A stretch of DNA of 64,000 nucleotides, from assembly GCF_000577275.2 (NCBI RefSeq), contig NZ_HG916852.1, positions 1,801,001 to 1,865,000 of the forward strand, written 5' to 3'. Below the pieces are notes generated by a model that was given only the letters and a program-made list of their open reading frames with translations, was not told the origin of the DNA and did no database searches. A program made the translations under genes and the position numbers. Source of the stretch: Rhizobium favelukesii (GTDB lineage Bacteria; Pseudomonadota; Alphaproteobacteria; Rhizobiales; Rhizobiaceae). This document shows positions 21,768-30,236 of the stretch, piece after piece (positions within the stretch are counted from its first letter, which is position 1; the number at the start of each line of letters is the position of its first letter).

Positions 21768-21834
21768 GGCGAGGCGGTGGCGTAGGCTGCTATGGTTAGC
21801 ATTCTCTCAAAAAAATCTCGCAGATTTCGGTACC

Positions 21835-21849
21835 TTAACCGCGTGGTAA
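21835..21849. promoter_or_regulatory. Possible CtrA-type site upstream of LysM/LytM gene
   Basis: TTAA-N7-GTAA (21835-21849) differs by one base from the alphaproteobacterial CtrA consensus TTAA-N7-TTAA and lies 56 nt upstream of the division-associated lipoprotein start. A single near match in a short AT-richer spacer could be chance. Confidence 0.25.
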
Positions 21850-21904
21850 TACTAACGCGCTTTAATAAACCCACAAATGGTTGCGTTCATCAGTGGGTCG
21901 AGTC

Positions 21905-23464
21905 ATGCGTTTCAGTCTTTCGCCAAGAGTAGGCAAGTCTGCCGGTAATGTCCTGATAGCGGCTTTGCTGGCGAGTGCCGCAACGGGTTGCAGTTCCGAT
22001 GTGACACGTTTCGGTGGTCTTTTCTCGTCATCCGGTCAGGATCAGATGACGACCAACTCAATCCCTCGCAGAAATATGCAGGCCGATCCGGTGCCGCAGG
22101 CGGATTTGGAGCAGGGCGGGTACTCGGCAAGCAATCAAGCGATGAACCAGCCGTATCCGGCACAGTCCACTTATGGCGCCTCCAGTGCTCGCATGGCCTC
22201 GGCACCGGTCTCTGTTCAGCGTTCCGACCTTGCTGCACCTTCGGCAGTGGCGCCTGCAGCGCCGTCCCGCGAAAAGCAGGTGGCTCTCGCGCAGCCCTTC
22301 CCAGCAGCCGCTGCTCCGAAGAAATCGGCGCCCATTCTCGCTCCGCCAAAGATGGCAACCGACTCGATCGTCACGGGCACGACCCCGAAGGTGTCCGGTT
22401 GGTCGGCAACCAACGCGCCATCTGTCACGCTTCGTCCGGGCGAGACCATCGCGACACTTGCCAATCGCTATGGTGTGCCGGAGAAGGAAATCCTTCGTGC
22501 CAACGGCTTCAAGACGGCGGCAGCCGCGAAGCCTGGCCAGATCATCCTGATCCCGACCTTCAACGGCGGCAATGCGGCCAAGGCATCCGCTCAGACGACC
22601 AACCTTTCCAAGGGCGGACACTTGCCTCAGCCGGGCAAGCAGCAAGAGCAGAACGTTGCCGTCGTTCCGGGCGCGAACTCCGCTCGCGACAAGTCGGTTG
22701 CAAGCGCAGATCCGGCGGGCAAGCTTGCGGCTGGTGCAGGCAAGGGGCCCAAAGGCGCTGGCGGCACCTATGTCGTCAAGCCTGGCGACTCGCTTGCCAA
22801 GATCGCCAAGGCGACAGGCAACAGCATCGACGACCTGAAGGCTGCCAACAACCTCTCTGCTGGTTCGATCCGCATCGGTCAGGAGCTCAATCTCCCGGGC
22901 GGTTCGCAGGATGGAATGAAGACAGCCTCCATTCCGGCAAAGGCAGAGCCGAAGCCGGTCGCTCAGCCCGCCGCCGCAACGACGACTGCCGCCGCGCAGC
23001 CGGCAACCTACAAGGCTCCGGTCGCGACCGAGACTGTGGACGAGGCTGCGAAGAAGGAAGTGGCTTCGGCGGCACCCGAGGCGACCGGCATCGGCAAGTA
23101 TCGCTGGCCGGTTCGTGGTGCGGTGATTGCTGCCTACGGCGCCAACGTCAACGGCAGTCGTAACGATGGTATCGACATCTCCGTGCCGCAGGGGACGCCG
23201 ATTAAGGCCGCCGAAAACGGCGTGGTCATCTACGCCGGCAATGGGCTGAAGGAACTCGGCAATACGGTTCTCGTCCGCCACGACGACGGTACGGTCACCG
23301 TCTACGGCAACGCTGATACCTTGAGTGTCAGCCGCGGCCAGAAGATCCAGCGCGGCCAGACCGTCGCCGTTTCCGGCATGAGCGGCAATGTCAAGCAGCC
23401 GCAGGTTCACTTTGAAGTCCGAAAGGATGCGACCCCGGTCAACCCGGTTACTTTCCTCGAGTAG
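21905..23464 (+). CDS. LysM/LytM-domain lipoprotein (DipM/NlpD-like)
   Basis: Predicted lipoprotein of 519 residues from the ATG at 21905. The signal sequence ends in the lipobox-like SAATGC. Two LysM peptidoglycan-binding domains follow (VTLRPGETIATLANRYGVPE and YVVKPGDSLAKIAKATGN), then a C-terminal M23/LytM domain (about 405-519). The LytM zinc site looks degenerate: the usual His of HxxxD is Asn in RNDGIDIS, and HxH is reduced to QVHFE. This is the pattern of EnvC/NlpD/DipM proteins, which activate cell-wall amidases at the septum rather than cut peptidoglycan. It follows pcm as in other Rhizobiales. Confidence 0.9.
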   Translation: MRFSLSPRVGKSAGNVLIAALLASAATGCSSDVTRFGGLFSSSGQDQMTTNSIPRRNMQADPVPQADLEQGGYSASNQAMNQPYPAQSTYGASSARMASAPVSVQRSDLAAPSAVAPAAPSREKQVALAQPFPAAAAPKKSAPILAPPKMATDSIVTGTTPKVSGWSATNAPSVTLRPGETIATLANRYGVPEKEILRANGFKTAAAAKPGQIILIPTFNGGNAAKASAQTTNLSKGGHLPQPGKQQEQNVAVVPGANSARDKSVASADPAGKLAAGAGKGPKGAGGTYVVKPGDSLAKIAKATGNSIDDLKAANNLSAGSIRIGQELNLPGGSQDGMKTASIPAKAEPKPVAQPAAATTTAAAQPATYKAPVATETVDEAAKKEVASAAPEATGIGKYRWPVRGAVIAAYGANVNGSRNDGIDISVPQGTPIKAAENGVVIYAGNGLKELGNTVLVRHDDGTVTVYGNADTLSVSRGQKIQRGQTVAVSGMSGNVKQPQVHFEVRKDATPVNPVTFLE

Positions 23465-23486
23465 GTTATGCGTTTGAGGATGCTCG

Positions 23487-23513
23487 AAAGCCCGGCCCAA
23501 AGCCGGGCTTTTG
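23487..23513. terminator. Bidirectional terminator
   Basis: AAAGCCCGGC and GCCGGGCTTTT form a short-loop hairpin between the convergent LysM/LytM gene and the DUF815 gene, with T runs on both strands. Its edge touches the DUF815 stop codon. Confidence 0.85.
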
Positions 23514-24389
23514 TCATTCGGCACGGTCGAGGGCGATGCGCATACGGCCAGCCAGATCCTGAATGTACTGCCAGGCAACGCGGCCAGAACGCGCGCCGCG
23601 CGTGGTGGCCCATTCCAGCGCCTCCGCATGCATCTTCTGGCGATCGACGGGTAGCTTGAAGTGGTCGGCATAGCCGTCGATCATCGTCAGATAGTCGTCC
23701 TGGCTGCATTTGTGGAAGCCGAGCCAAAGGCCAAACCGGTCGGACAGTGAAACCTTTTCCTCGACGGCTTCGGAGGGATTGATTGCCGTCGACTGCTCAT
23801 TCTCCATCATGTGGCGTGGCAGCAGGTGACGCCGGTTCGAGGTTGCATAGAAGAGCACGTTGTCCGGCCGCCCCTCGACGCCGCCGTCAAGGGCTGCCTT
23901 GAGCGATTTGTATGCCGTGTCATCGTGGTCGAATGAAAGGTCGTCGCAGAAGACAATGACGCGATGGGGCGTATCCTTGAGAAGATCGAGCAGCGTCGGG
24001 AGGCTCGCAATGTCTTCGCGATGCACTTCCACCAGCTTCAGCGATACTCCGCTCTCACGCCGCACATCTTCGTGAACAGCCTTGACCAGCGACGACTTGC
24101 CCATGCCGCGCGCGCCCCAAAGGAGAACGTTGTTTGCCGGGTAGCCGTCGGAAAAGCGCACCGTGTTTTCGTGGAGGATGTCACGCACGTGGTCCACGCC
24201 TCGGATTAGCTTCAGGGCCACGCGGTTCGGTCGTGCAACGGGCTGAAGGTGCTGACGGGCAGGGGACCAGACGAAGCAATCGGCCGCGTTCCAGTCGTTG
24301 ATCGCAGGCGCCGGGCCAGCCAACCGGTCGATCGCATCCGTCAGTCGGCGCAACTCCGCCAGAATGGTGTTGTTGAAGTCTTCGGCCAT
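23514..24389 (-). CDS. DUF815 family AAA ATPase
   Basis: Predicted ATP-binding protein of the DUF815 family, 291 residues from the ATG at 24389 (MAEDFNNTILAEL). The Walker A motif is GARGMGKSSLVKAV and the Walker B-like stretch is HRVIVFCDDLSFD. The open frame extends 21 codons further upstream without family character. Members are widespread in proteobacteria and have no settled role. It is convergent with the LysM/LytM lipoprotein gene and divergent from yajC across 209 nt. Confidence 0.88.
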   Translation of the reverse strand: MAEDFNNTILAELRRLTDAIDRLAGPAPAINDWNAADCFVWSPARQHLQPVARPNRVALKLIRGVDHVRDILHENTVRFSDGYPANNVLLWGARGMGKSSLVKAVHEDVRRESGVSLKLVEVHREDIASLPTLLDLLKDTPHRVIVFCDDLSFDHDDTAYKSLKAALDGGVEGRPDNVLFYATSNRRHLLPRHMMENEQSTAINPSEAVEEKVSLSDRFGLWLGFHKCSQDDYLTMIDGYADHFKLPVDRQKMHAEALEWATTRGARSGRVAWQYIQDLAGRMRIALDRAE

Positions 24390-24598
24390 GGGCCTTCCTC
24401 CTGAATTCTGGTTGCAACCAGCGTACTGTGTCTTTTGCCTGCGGCCTAGCATGGCCTTTTGCGAGCGGAAAGGTTATGAGGCAGCGGAATCGGTACGGTT
24501 TCCGGCTGTTTCTGTTGCATTCGCAAGGACCATAATTATAGTCCGGCCACCCGAGAAAAGGCGGAGTTCCGCCCACGGAAAGTTTTGAGGAGTTTAGC

Positions 24599-24946
24599 AT
24601 GTTCATCACCCCGGCATTTGCCCAGGCTGCCACCGATAGCGCGGCGTCGCCGTTCGGCTCCGGCTTCGAAATGATTATCCTGTTCGTGCCGCTGATGGTC
24701 GTCTGGTATTTCCTGTTGATCCGTCCGCAGCGCGCCCAGGCCAAGAAGCGCGAAGAAACGCTGAAGGCGATCCGTCGCGGCGATCAGATCGTCACTGGTG
24801 GCGGCCTTGTCGGCAAGGTCACCAAGGTTGTTGACGACAAGGAGCTCGAAGTGGAGATTGCAGACGGAGTGCGCGTTCGCATCGTCCGCACCGGCATCTC
24901 GGAAATTCGCGTCAAGGGTGAGCCGGTAAAGGCAGACGCTGCGTAG
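24599..24946 (+). CDS. yajC: Sec translocon accessory protein YajC
   Basis: Single-pass inner-membrane protein that associates with SecDF and SecYEG. Of 115 residues, the transmembrane segment is at about 21-40 (MIILFVPLMVVWYFLLIRPQ) and the conserved cytoplasmic domain contains RGDQIVTGGGLVGKV. GAGG lies just upstream of the ATG. It leads the secDF operon. Confidence 0.96.
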   Translation: MFITPAFAQAATDSAASPFGSGFEMIILFVPLMVVWYFLLIRPQRAQAKKREETLKAIRRGDQIVTGGGLVGKVTKVVDDKELEVEIADGVRVRIVRTGISEIRVKGEPVKADAA

Positions 24947-25002
24947 TATTGCGAACCCAGTTGTGAACCGGGCTGGGCCGGGTCGGAAATAGTCGAGAGA
25001 AA

Positions 25003-27564
25003 ATGCATCGTTTTTCCCGCTTGAAGGCTGTTCTGATCTGGGTTTTGGTGGTGGCGGCCGTGGTAGTCGCGGCCCCAAATTTATTGTCAGACGGGCAGCG
25101 TTCTAAGCTGCCCGCATGGCTGGCTCACAGCCATGTTGCCCTCGGCCCGGATGTGCAGGGCGGTTCCCATCTGCTTTTCCAGATCGAACGCGCCGATATC
25201 GTCAAGGAACGGCTTGAACGCACCGTCGCGGATATTCGTGGCAAGTTGCGCGAATCTAACATTCGCTACACCGGCCTGACCGGCAACGACCAGGACGTCA
25301 CCGTCAAGATTACCGATGCCGGCCAGGTGGACGCTGCAATCAATGCCTTGAGCGCGCTGACAGCGAGCAGGAAGAGCGGCTGGTTCGGCGGCTCGATCCA
25401 GAACTTGACCCTGGAGAGGGGCAACGTCGGACAGCTCACGCTGCGAATTTCCAAGGATAGTATCGACGAAGGCATCGCGGCTGCCCAGGCGCAGTCTCTG
25501 GAGGTTGTCGAGCGTCGCATTGCCGGCCTCGGGATCAAGGATTATTCTGTTCGCGCAGATGGCCGCGACCGCATCGACGTCAAAGCCCTGGGCTCGATCG
25601 ACGTTGAGCGGCTGAAAAATATTCTGAACGAACCCGCTCAGCTTTCCGTCCGGATGATCGACGACAGCATGTCGGGTCAGCAGGCCCTTGCCGGTCGCTG
25701 GCCAGCGACCTCCGAGGTGCTCTATTCGCTGGACGATCCGCCCGTTCCTTACCTCGTCGATCGCACGGATTTCATAACAGGCAAGAATCTCGTCGATGTT
25801 CAGGCCGTCGTCGATGCGCAGACGAAAGCGGTTGCTATTAGCTACAAGCTGGATTCTGAGGGAGCCGAACGCCTCGCACAGAAGACGCGCCAGAACATCG
25901 GCCGACACCTTGCCATCCTCTTCGATGATCAGGTCATGGCGGCGCCGATGATCAATGCCCCGATCGTGGATGGCATGGGCACGGTACCGGTCAGCTTCAG
26001 CGAGGACGGCGCCCACGATCTTGCGCTGATGTTGCGAGCCGGCGCTCTGCCGGCGACGTTGACGACCGTGGAGGAGCGCACCGTCAGTACTGCCCTCGGC
26101 GCGGAATCGAAGCGCGCCGGTTTGGTGGCCGGCTTCGTCGCTGCGGTCCTTGTCATCGGTTTGATGTTTGCGTTCTATCGCAAACTGGGCATCATCACCG
26201 GCATCTCGCTTGTCTTGAGCCTCGTCCTCATTCTCGCCGTGCTGAGCGCAATCGGTGCGACCCTGACGCTGCCCGGCATCGCTGGCATTGTCTTGATCAT
26301 AGGCATGGCTGTGGACGCCAACGTGCTCGTCTACGAGCGGATTCGCGAAGAGGCAAAAGCAGGTCACTCCTTCGCGGACGCGATCGACAACGGCTTTTCC
26401 CGCGCCTTTTTGACAATCCTTGATGCCAACGTCACGATCATCATTGCGGCCGTCATTCTCTACTATCTCGGCAGCGACACCGTTCGCGGTTTTGCTGTGA
26501 CGCTTGCGGCCGGAATCCTGACGACGGTTTTCACGACGTTCACGCTGACCCGCTGGATCGTCGTCACCTGGCTTCACCGCAAGCATCCGCGGCATCTGCC
26601 GAGGGATGTTCAGACAGGCATTTTCGACCGTGCGAACATCCGTTTCATGGGCATCCGAAGGTACACCTTCACGGTGTCGGCCGCACTTTCGATCTTGGCT
26701 ATGGTCGGCTTCGCGACCGTTGGCGCGAATCTTGGGGTCGACTTTGCCGGTGGTTCGCACGTGGAGGTCAAGGCGAAGCAGGGCTCTGCCGATCCGAATG
26801 ATATCCGCGCGCGTCTTAGCGATCTGAACATCGGGGATATCGAGGCTCGTCGCCTTGCCGACGCCTCGACGGCATTGGTTCGCATTCAGGCGCAAGGTGG
26901 CGGCGAGAATGCCGAGCAGTCTGCAATGACCTTGCTGCGTGATGAACTGGCGGACGACTATGAGATCCGAAGCGTGGAGGTTGTCGGTCCTGCCGTGTCG
27001 GGCGAACTGACGAGGGCCGCGACGTTGGGCTTACTCGGCTCGCTCGCTGTCATCCTGCTTTACATCTGGCTGCGTTTCGAATGGCAGTTTGCGATCGGTG
27101 CGATCATCGCGACACTGCACGATATCATCCTGACGCTTGGCCTCTTCGTGCTGACAGGCATGGAATTCAATCTGACGAGCGTTGCGGCCATCCTAACGAT
27201 CGTCGGCTATTCGCTCAACGACACGGTCGTCGTCTACGATCGCATGCGCGAAAACCTGAAGCGCTACCGAAAAATGCCGCTGCCGATCCTCATCGACGCC
27301 TCGATCAATCAGACGCTGTCACGCACAGTTCTGACGGCCGCGACGACGTTGCTGGCACTGCTGGCGCTCTGCCTGTTCGGTGGTGAAGTGATCCGCCCGT
27401 TCGCCTTTGTGATGCTGTTCGGCGTTGCCGTTGGCACCTTTTCCTCCATCTACATAGCTGCTCCCGTGCTGATCGCTTTCAAGCTCCGCCCGGACGCGGT
27501 CGATAGCGATCAAAACAAGAAAGTGGCCGAGCCGGGTACGAACTCCGGCAATCCGGCAGTGTGA
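25003..27564 (+). CDS. secDF: Fused protein-export membrane protein SecDF
   Basis: Proton-driven export motor that assists SecYEG on the periplasmic side. SecD and SecF are fused into one 853-residue chain. The SecD half has an N-terminal helix, a large periplasmic domain and five membrane helices with GMAVDANVLVYERIREE. The SecF half starts at about residue 545 (FMGIRRYTFTVSAALS) and carries VGYSLNDTVVVYDRMREN. The start has no strong ribosome site but matches the family. Downstream genes follow at 4 and 2 nt, so this is one operon. Confidence 0.96.
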   Translation: MHRFSRLKAVLIWVLVVAAVVVAAPNLLSDGQRSKLPAWLAHSHVALGPDVQGGSHLLFQIERADIVKERLERTVADIRGKLRESNIRYTGLTGNDQDVTVKITDAGQVDAAINALSALTASRKSGWFGGSIQNLTLERGNVGQLTLRISKDSIDEGIAAAQAQSLEVVERRIAGLGIKDYSVRADGRDRIDVKALGSIDVERLKNILNEPAQLSVRMIDDSMSGQQALAGRWPATSEVLYSLDDPPVPYLVDRTDFITGKNLVDVQAVVDAQTKAVAISYKLDSEGAERLAQKTRQNIGRHLAILFDDQVMAAPMINAPIVDGMGTVPVSFSEDGAHDLALMLRAGALPATLTTVEERTVSTALGAESKRAGLVAGFVAAVLVIGLMFAFYRKLGIITGISLVLSLVLILAVLSAIGATLTLPGIAGIVLIIGMAVDANVLVYERIREEAKAGHSFADAIDNGFSRAFLTILDANVTIIIAAVILYYLGSDTVRGFAVTLAAGILTTVFTTFTLTRWIVVTWLHRKHPRHLPRDVQTGIFDRANIRFMGIRRYTFTVSAALSILAMVGFATVGANLGVDFAGGSHVEVKAKQGSADPNDIRARLSDLNIGDIEARRLADASTALVRIQAQGGGENAEQSAMTLLRDELADDYEIRSVEVVGPAVSGELTRAATLGLLGSLAVILLYIWLRFEWQFAIGAIIATLHDIILTLGLFVLTGMEFNLTSVAAILTIVGYSLNDTVVVYDRMRENLKRYRKMPLPILIDASINQTLSRTVLTAATTLLALLALCLFGGEVIRPFAFVMLFGVAVGTFSSIYIAAPVLIAFKLRPDAVDSDQNKKVAEPGTNSGNPAV

Positions 27565-27568
27565 GAAT

Positions 27569-27955
27569 ATGGCAAGAGGCATAGAAATCCGCGAGGCGCA
27601 TTTCCCTGGACGCGCGCCCATCGATACCTACGGCAATGGCGGTTTCCGTTTCGCCGACATGTCCCATCGCGGATCGATCCTTTGCCTGCCGTCCGGCATC
27701 TATGGCTGGGACATGGATATGTCGAAGCCGCTGGCCGTCGAGAATTTTCAGAAGGTGCTCGATGAGGCAGCCGAGATCGAGGTCCTGCTGATCGGTACTG
27801 GCAACGACATGCGACCAATCCCGGCTGATTTGAAGGCTGCCTTGAAGGCAGCCGGCATTTCATCCGATCCGATGAATACGGGTGCTGCGGTTCGCACCTT
27901 CAATATCATGCTGATGGAATCGCGCGCCGTTGCCGCGGCACTGATAGCGGTCTGA
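27569..27955 (+). CDS. Mth938-domain protein (NDUFAF3-like)
   Basis: Small protein of the Mth938/DUF498 family, 128 residues, with the family core GNGGFRFADMSHRGSILCLP and EVLLIGTGNDMRPIPADLK. The mitochondrial member NDUFAF3 is a complex I assembly factor; the bacterial role is not settled. It starts 4 nt after secDF and ends 2 nt before the squalene-synthase-like gene. That tight coupling with both the insertion machinery and an NDUFAF6 homologue suggests a shared membrane-complex assembly role. Confidence 0.9.
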   Translation: MARGIEIREAHFPGRAPIDTYGNGGFRFADMSHRGSILCLPSGIYGWDMDMSKPLAVENFQKVLDEAAEIEVLLIGTGNDMRPIPADLKAALKAAGISSDPMNTGAAVRTFNIMLMESRAVAAALIAV

Positions 27956-27957
27956 CA

Positions 27958-28809
27958 ATGGCCGATCAGTCTTTGACGAACCAGGACATTTGCCTGGCGA
28001 CGCTACGCGACAATGACCGCGACCGATACCTTGCCTGTCTGCTGTCGCCGGATGACAAACGCGGCGCCCTGGCAGCGCTTTACGCCTTCAGCGCCGAGCT
28101 CGCACGGATTCGCGATCTGGTGCATGAGCCGCTTCCCGGAGAGGTTCGCATGCAGTACTGGCGTGACCTGCTGGAAGGAAGTGCGCACGGCTCCACCCAG
28201 GCGAACCCGATTGCCGCCGCCTTGCTGTCGGCGATCGAAGCCCACCATTTGCCACAACAGACGCTCGTGAACATGATCGATGCTCGCATCTTCGATCTCT
28301 ACGACGATCCGATGGAGACGCGCCTTTCGCTCGAAGGCTATGCCGGCGAGACGGCGTCTGCCCTCATTCAATTGGCCAGCCTGGTGCTTGCGCCGGAGGA
28401 GGCGGCAAGATCCGCCGAGGCTGCCGGCCACGCAGGCGTTGCGCAGGCGATTGCTGGCCTGCTGCTTTTGATGCCGCTGCATCGTCATCGCGGACAGCTC
28501 TACATTCCCGTCGAAATCCTATCCGCGACGGGACTTGATCGCGATGCGTTTCTTTCGGGCGAGGACAGGCCGCGCATCTCTGCGGCGATCGAAGCCTTTT
28601 CCGGACTCGGCCGCGACCATCTCGCCAAGGCGAGAAGTGTCGCGATATCACCAACCGTATTTCCGGCCTTTCTGCCTGTCGCTCTGGCGGAGCCGGTTCT
28701 CGTCAGTGCCCAGAGGGCTGGCGCAGGATTGTTCGAGCGTCAGCTGCAGCGCTCGCAGTTGCGACGCCAGGCGGTTATGTTGCTAGCGTTGATGCGCAAG
28801 AAAATCTGA
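27958..28809 (+). CDS. Squalene/phytoene synthase-like protein (NDUFAF6-like)
   Basis: Protein of 283 residues with the all-alpha isoprenoid-synthase fold (phytoene/squalene synthase family). The first substrate region is recognisable (YAFSAELARIRDLVHEP, then MIDARIFDLYDDPM), but the second Asp-rich DxxxD motif is absent: the corresponding stretch is AGVAQAIAGLLLLMPLHRH. This matches the NDUFAF6-type subgroup, which works in complex I assembly in mitochondria and is thought not to be a prenyl synthase. It is the last gene of the tight yajC-secDF operon. Confidence 0.85.
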   Translation: MADQSLTNQDICLATLRDNDRDRYLACLLSPDDKRGALAALYAFSAELARIRDLVHEPLPGEVRMQYWRDLLEGSAHGSTQANPIAAALLSAIEAHHLPQQTLVNMIDARIFDLYDDPMETRLSLEGYAGETASALIQLASLVLAPEEAARSAEAAGHAGVAQAIAGLLLLMPLHRHRGQLYIPVEILSATGLDRDAFLSGEDRPRISAAIEAFSGLGRDHLAKARSVAISPTVFPAFLPVALAEPVLVSAQRAGAGLFERQLQRSQLRRQAVMLLALMRKKI

Positions 28810-28877
28810 TCCTGTTTAAACTCGCGCAAGGCTCGTGCGGTATAAGGGCGCCGTTGCAGCTTTGATCGGAGAGCGAT

Positions 28878-29345
28878 GTGAGCATTATCGTCTGGTGCGT
28901 TATTTTCGCAATCGTCATCTTCATCGCCTTTATGTCGACGCGCATGGCCGCGCAGAACAAGGAAGATGGCCTCCACGATACAGGACTGGCCATCATCGAG
29001 TTCAACCGTGCTTTCCCGAATGAAGCAATCCGCCAGTTGCAGGCGACCGCCAACGGCCAAGCGATGTTCGTGCGCCTGCATGACAACAAGGCGGGCTTCA
29101 TGCGCAACATGCAGAGACATTATTCATGCCACATCATCGAGCCGGGCAGAGTGCGTGTCCTGAGTTCTGAAACTGGCAGCGGCCTCAGCATCGAGTTCCT
29201 TGATGCTCCGCATCAGAACGGCACGTTCGAATTCGCCTCCGCCAAGGAGGCATCAGAGGTCTCCCTCTGGCTGCTCGGCAACTACGTGGCGGAACCTGAC
29301 AAGGCATTGCCGCCGCACAATTCCACGGCCGCACACGGCCAGTAG
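28878..29345 (+). CDS. Hypothetical membrane-anchored protein
   Basis: Unrecognised 155-residue protein with a GTG start at 28878, preceded by GGAGAGCG. An N-terminal hydrophobic helix (about residues 3-18, IIVWCVIFAIVIFIAF) suggests a signal anchor. The rest is soluble and mixed alpha/beta (for example MFVRLHDNKAGFMRNMQRHY), with one Cys. Coding character is like its neighbours. It lies 68 nt behind the secDF operon and may be cotranscribed. No function is proposed. Confidence 0.75.
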   Translation: MSIIVWCVIFAIVIFIAFMSTRMAAQNKEDGLHDTGLAIIEFNRAFPNEAIRQLQATANGQAMFVRLHDNKAGFMRNMQRHYSCHIIEPGRVRVLSSETGSGLSIEFLDAPHQNGTFEFASAKEASEVSLWLLGNYVAEPDKALPPHNSTAAHGQ

Positions 29346-29540
29346 CGGAGCCCCTGGCGAACCGGCATATCCTTTCGCCGCGGCCATTCCGCATTCACGA
29401 TCATCCTTATCGGCGTTGCCTCTCGCGGGACGCATGGCTACGGCCGTTTTGCCGTTGCCTGCCGGCCGAAATAGGCGCAAGATTTGCGCTCATCCGGCAA
29501 ATGTTTGAGTTTGTGTTCACAAACGCGATGGAGGTGCGTG

Positions 29541-30200
29541 ATGCTTGCGATCAATGATACCGCTCCGGATTTCGAAGCCCAGACGACCGAAGGCAAGATC
29601 AGTTTTCACCAGTGGATCGGCAATTCCTGGGCGGTGCTGTTTTCGCACCCCAAGGATTTTACCCCCGTATGCACGACCGAACTCGGTTACATGGCGCGGA
29701 TCAAACCTGAATTCGACAAGCGTGGTGTGAAGATTATCGGCCTTTCTGTCGATCCGCTCGAACGCCACACCAGCTGGATGAAGGACATCGAGGAAACGCA
29801 GGGCTACCGTCCGAACTATCCGATGATCGCGGATGTCGATTACGCGGTATCGAAGCGCTACAACATGCTGCCTGCCCTGGTGTCCGGCGATCCGACGGAC
29901 CGCACCCCAGCCGATAACCAGACCGTCCGCAACATTTTCGTGATTGGGCCCGACAAGAAGATCAAACTGGTTATGGTCTATCCAATGACGACAGGTCGTA
30001 ACTTCGATGAGGTGCTGCGGGTGATCGATTCCCTCCAGCTTACCGCCAAGCACAAGGTCGCTACGCCGGTGAACTGGAAGAATGGGGAGGACGTGATCAT
30101 CGCCGGCTCAGTCTCCGACGACGAGGCAAAGAAGCAGTATCCGCAGGGTTGGCGCGCACCGAAGCCCTATATCAGGATCGTGCCGCAGCCGCACGGATAG
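29541..30200 (+). CDS. 1-Cys peroxiredoxin (Prx6 type)
   Basis: Thiol peroxidase that reduces hydrogen peroxide and organic peroxides. The ATG at 29541 (GGAGG upstream) gives 219 residues. The peroxidatic cysteine is Cys44 in HPKDFTPVCTTELG. The length and the C-terminal domain (GWRAPKPYIRIVPQP) are typical of the Prx6/1-Cys class, which has no resolving cysteine in the usual place. It lies 36 nt upstream of an MBL-rhodanese gene, which suggests coupled thiol or sulfide metabolism. Confidence 0.93.
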   Translation: MLAINDTAPDFEAQTTEGKISFHQWIGNSWAVLFSHPKDFTPVCTTELGYMARIKPEFDKRGVKIIGLSVDPLERHTSWMKDIEETQGYRPNYPMIADVDYAVSKRYNMLPALVSGDPTDRTPADNQTVRNIFVIGPDKKIKLVMVYPMTTGRNFDEVLRVIDSLQLTAKHKVATPVNWKNGEDVIIAGSVSDDEAKKQYPQGWRAPKPYIRIVPQPHG

Positions 30201-30236
30201 TCGATCGCAAACTGTGCCGCCACGCAGGAGGTAGGG

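Noticed and set aside
22058..23671. 537-codon minus frame opposite the LysM/LytM lipoprotein
   Set aside because: The plus strand has a lipobox, two LysM domains and a LytM domain; the minus frame has only low-complexity Arg/Gly sequence.
25087..26895. 602-codon minus frame over secDF
   Set aside because: Antisense shadow of a conserved export gene.
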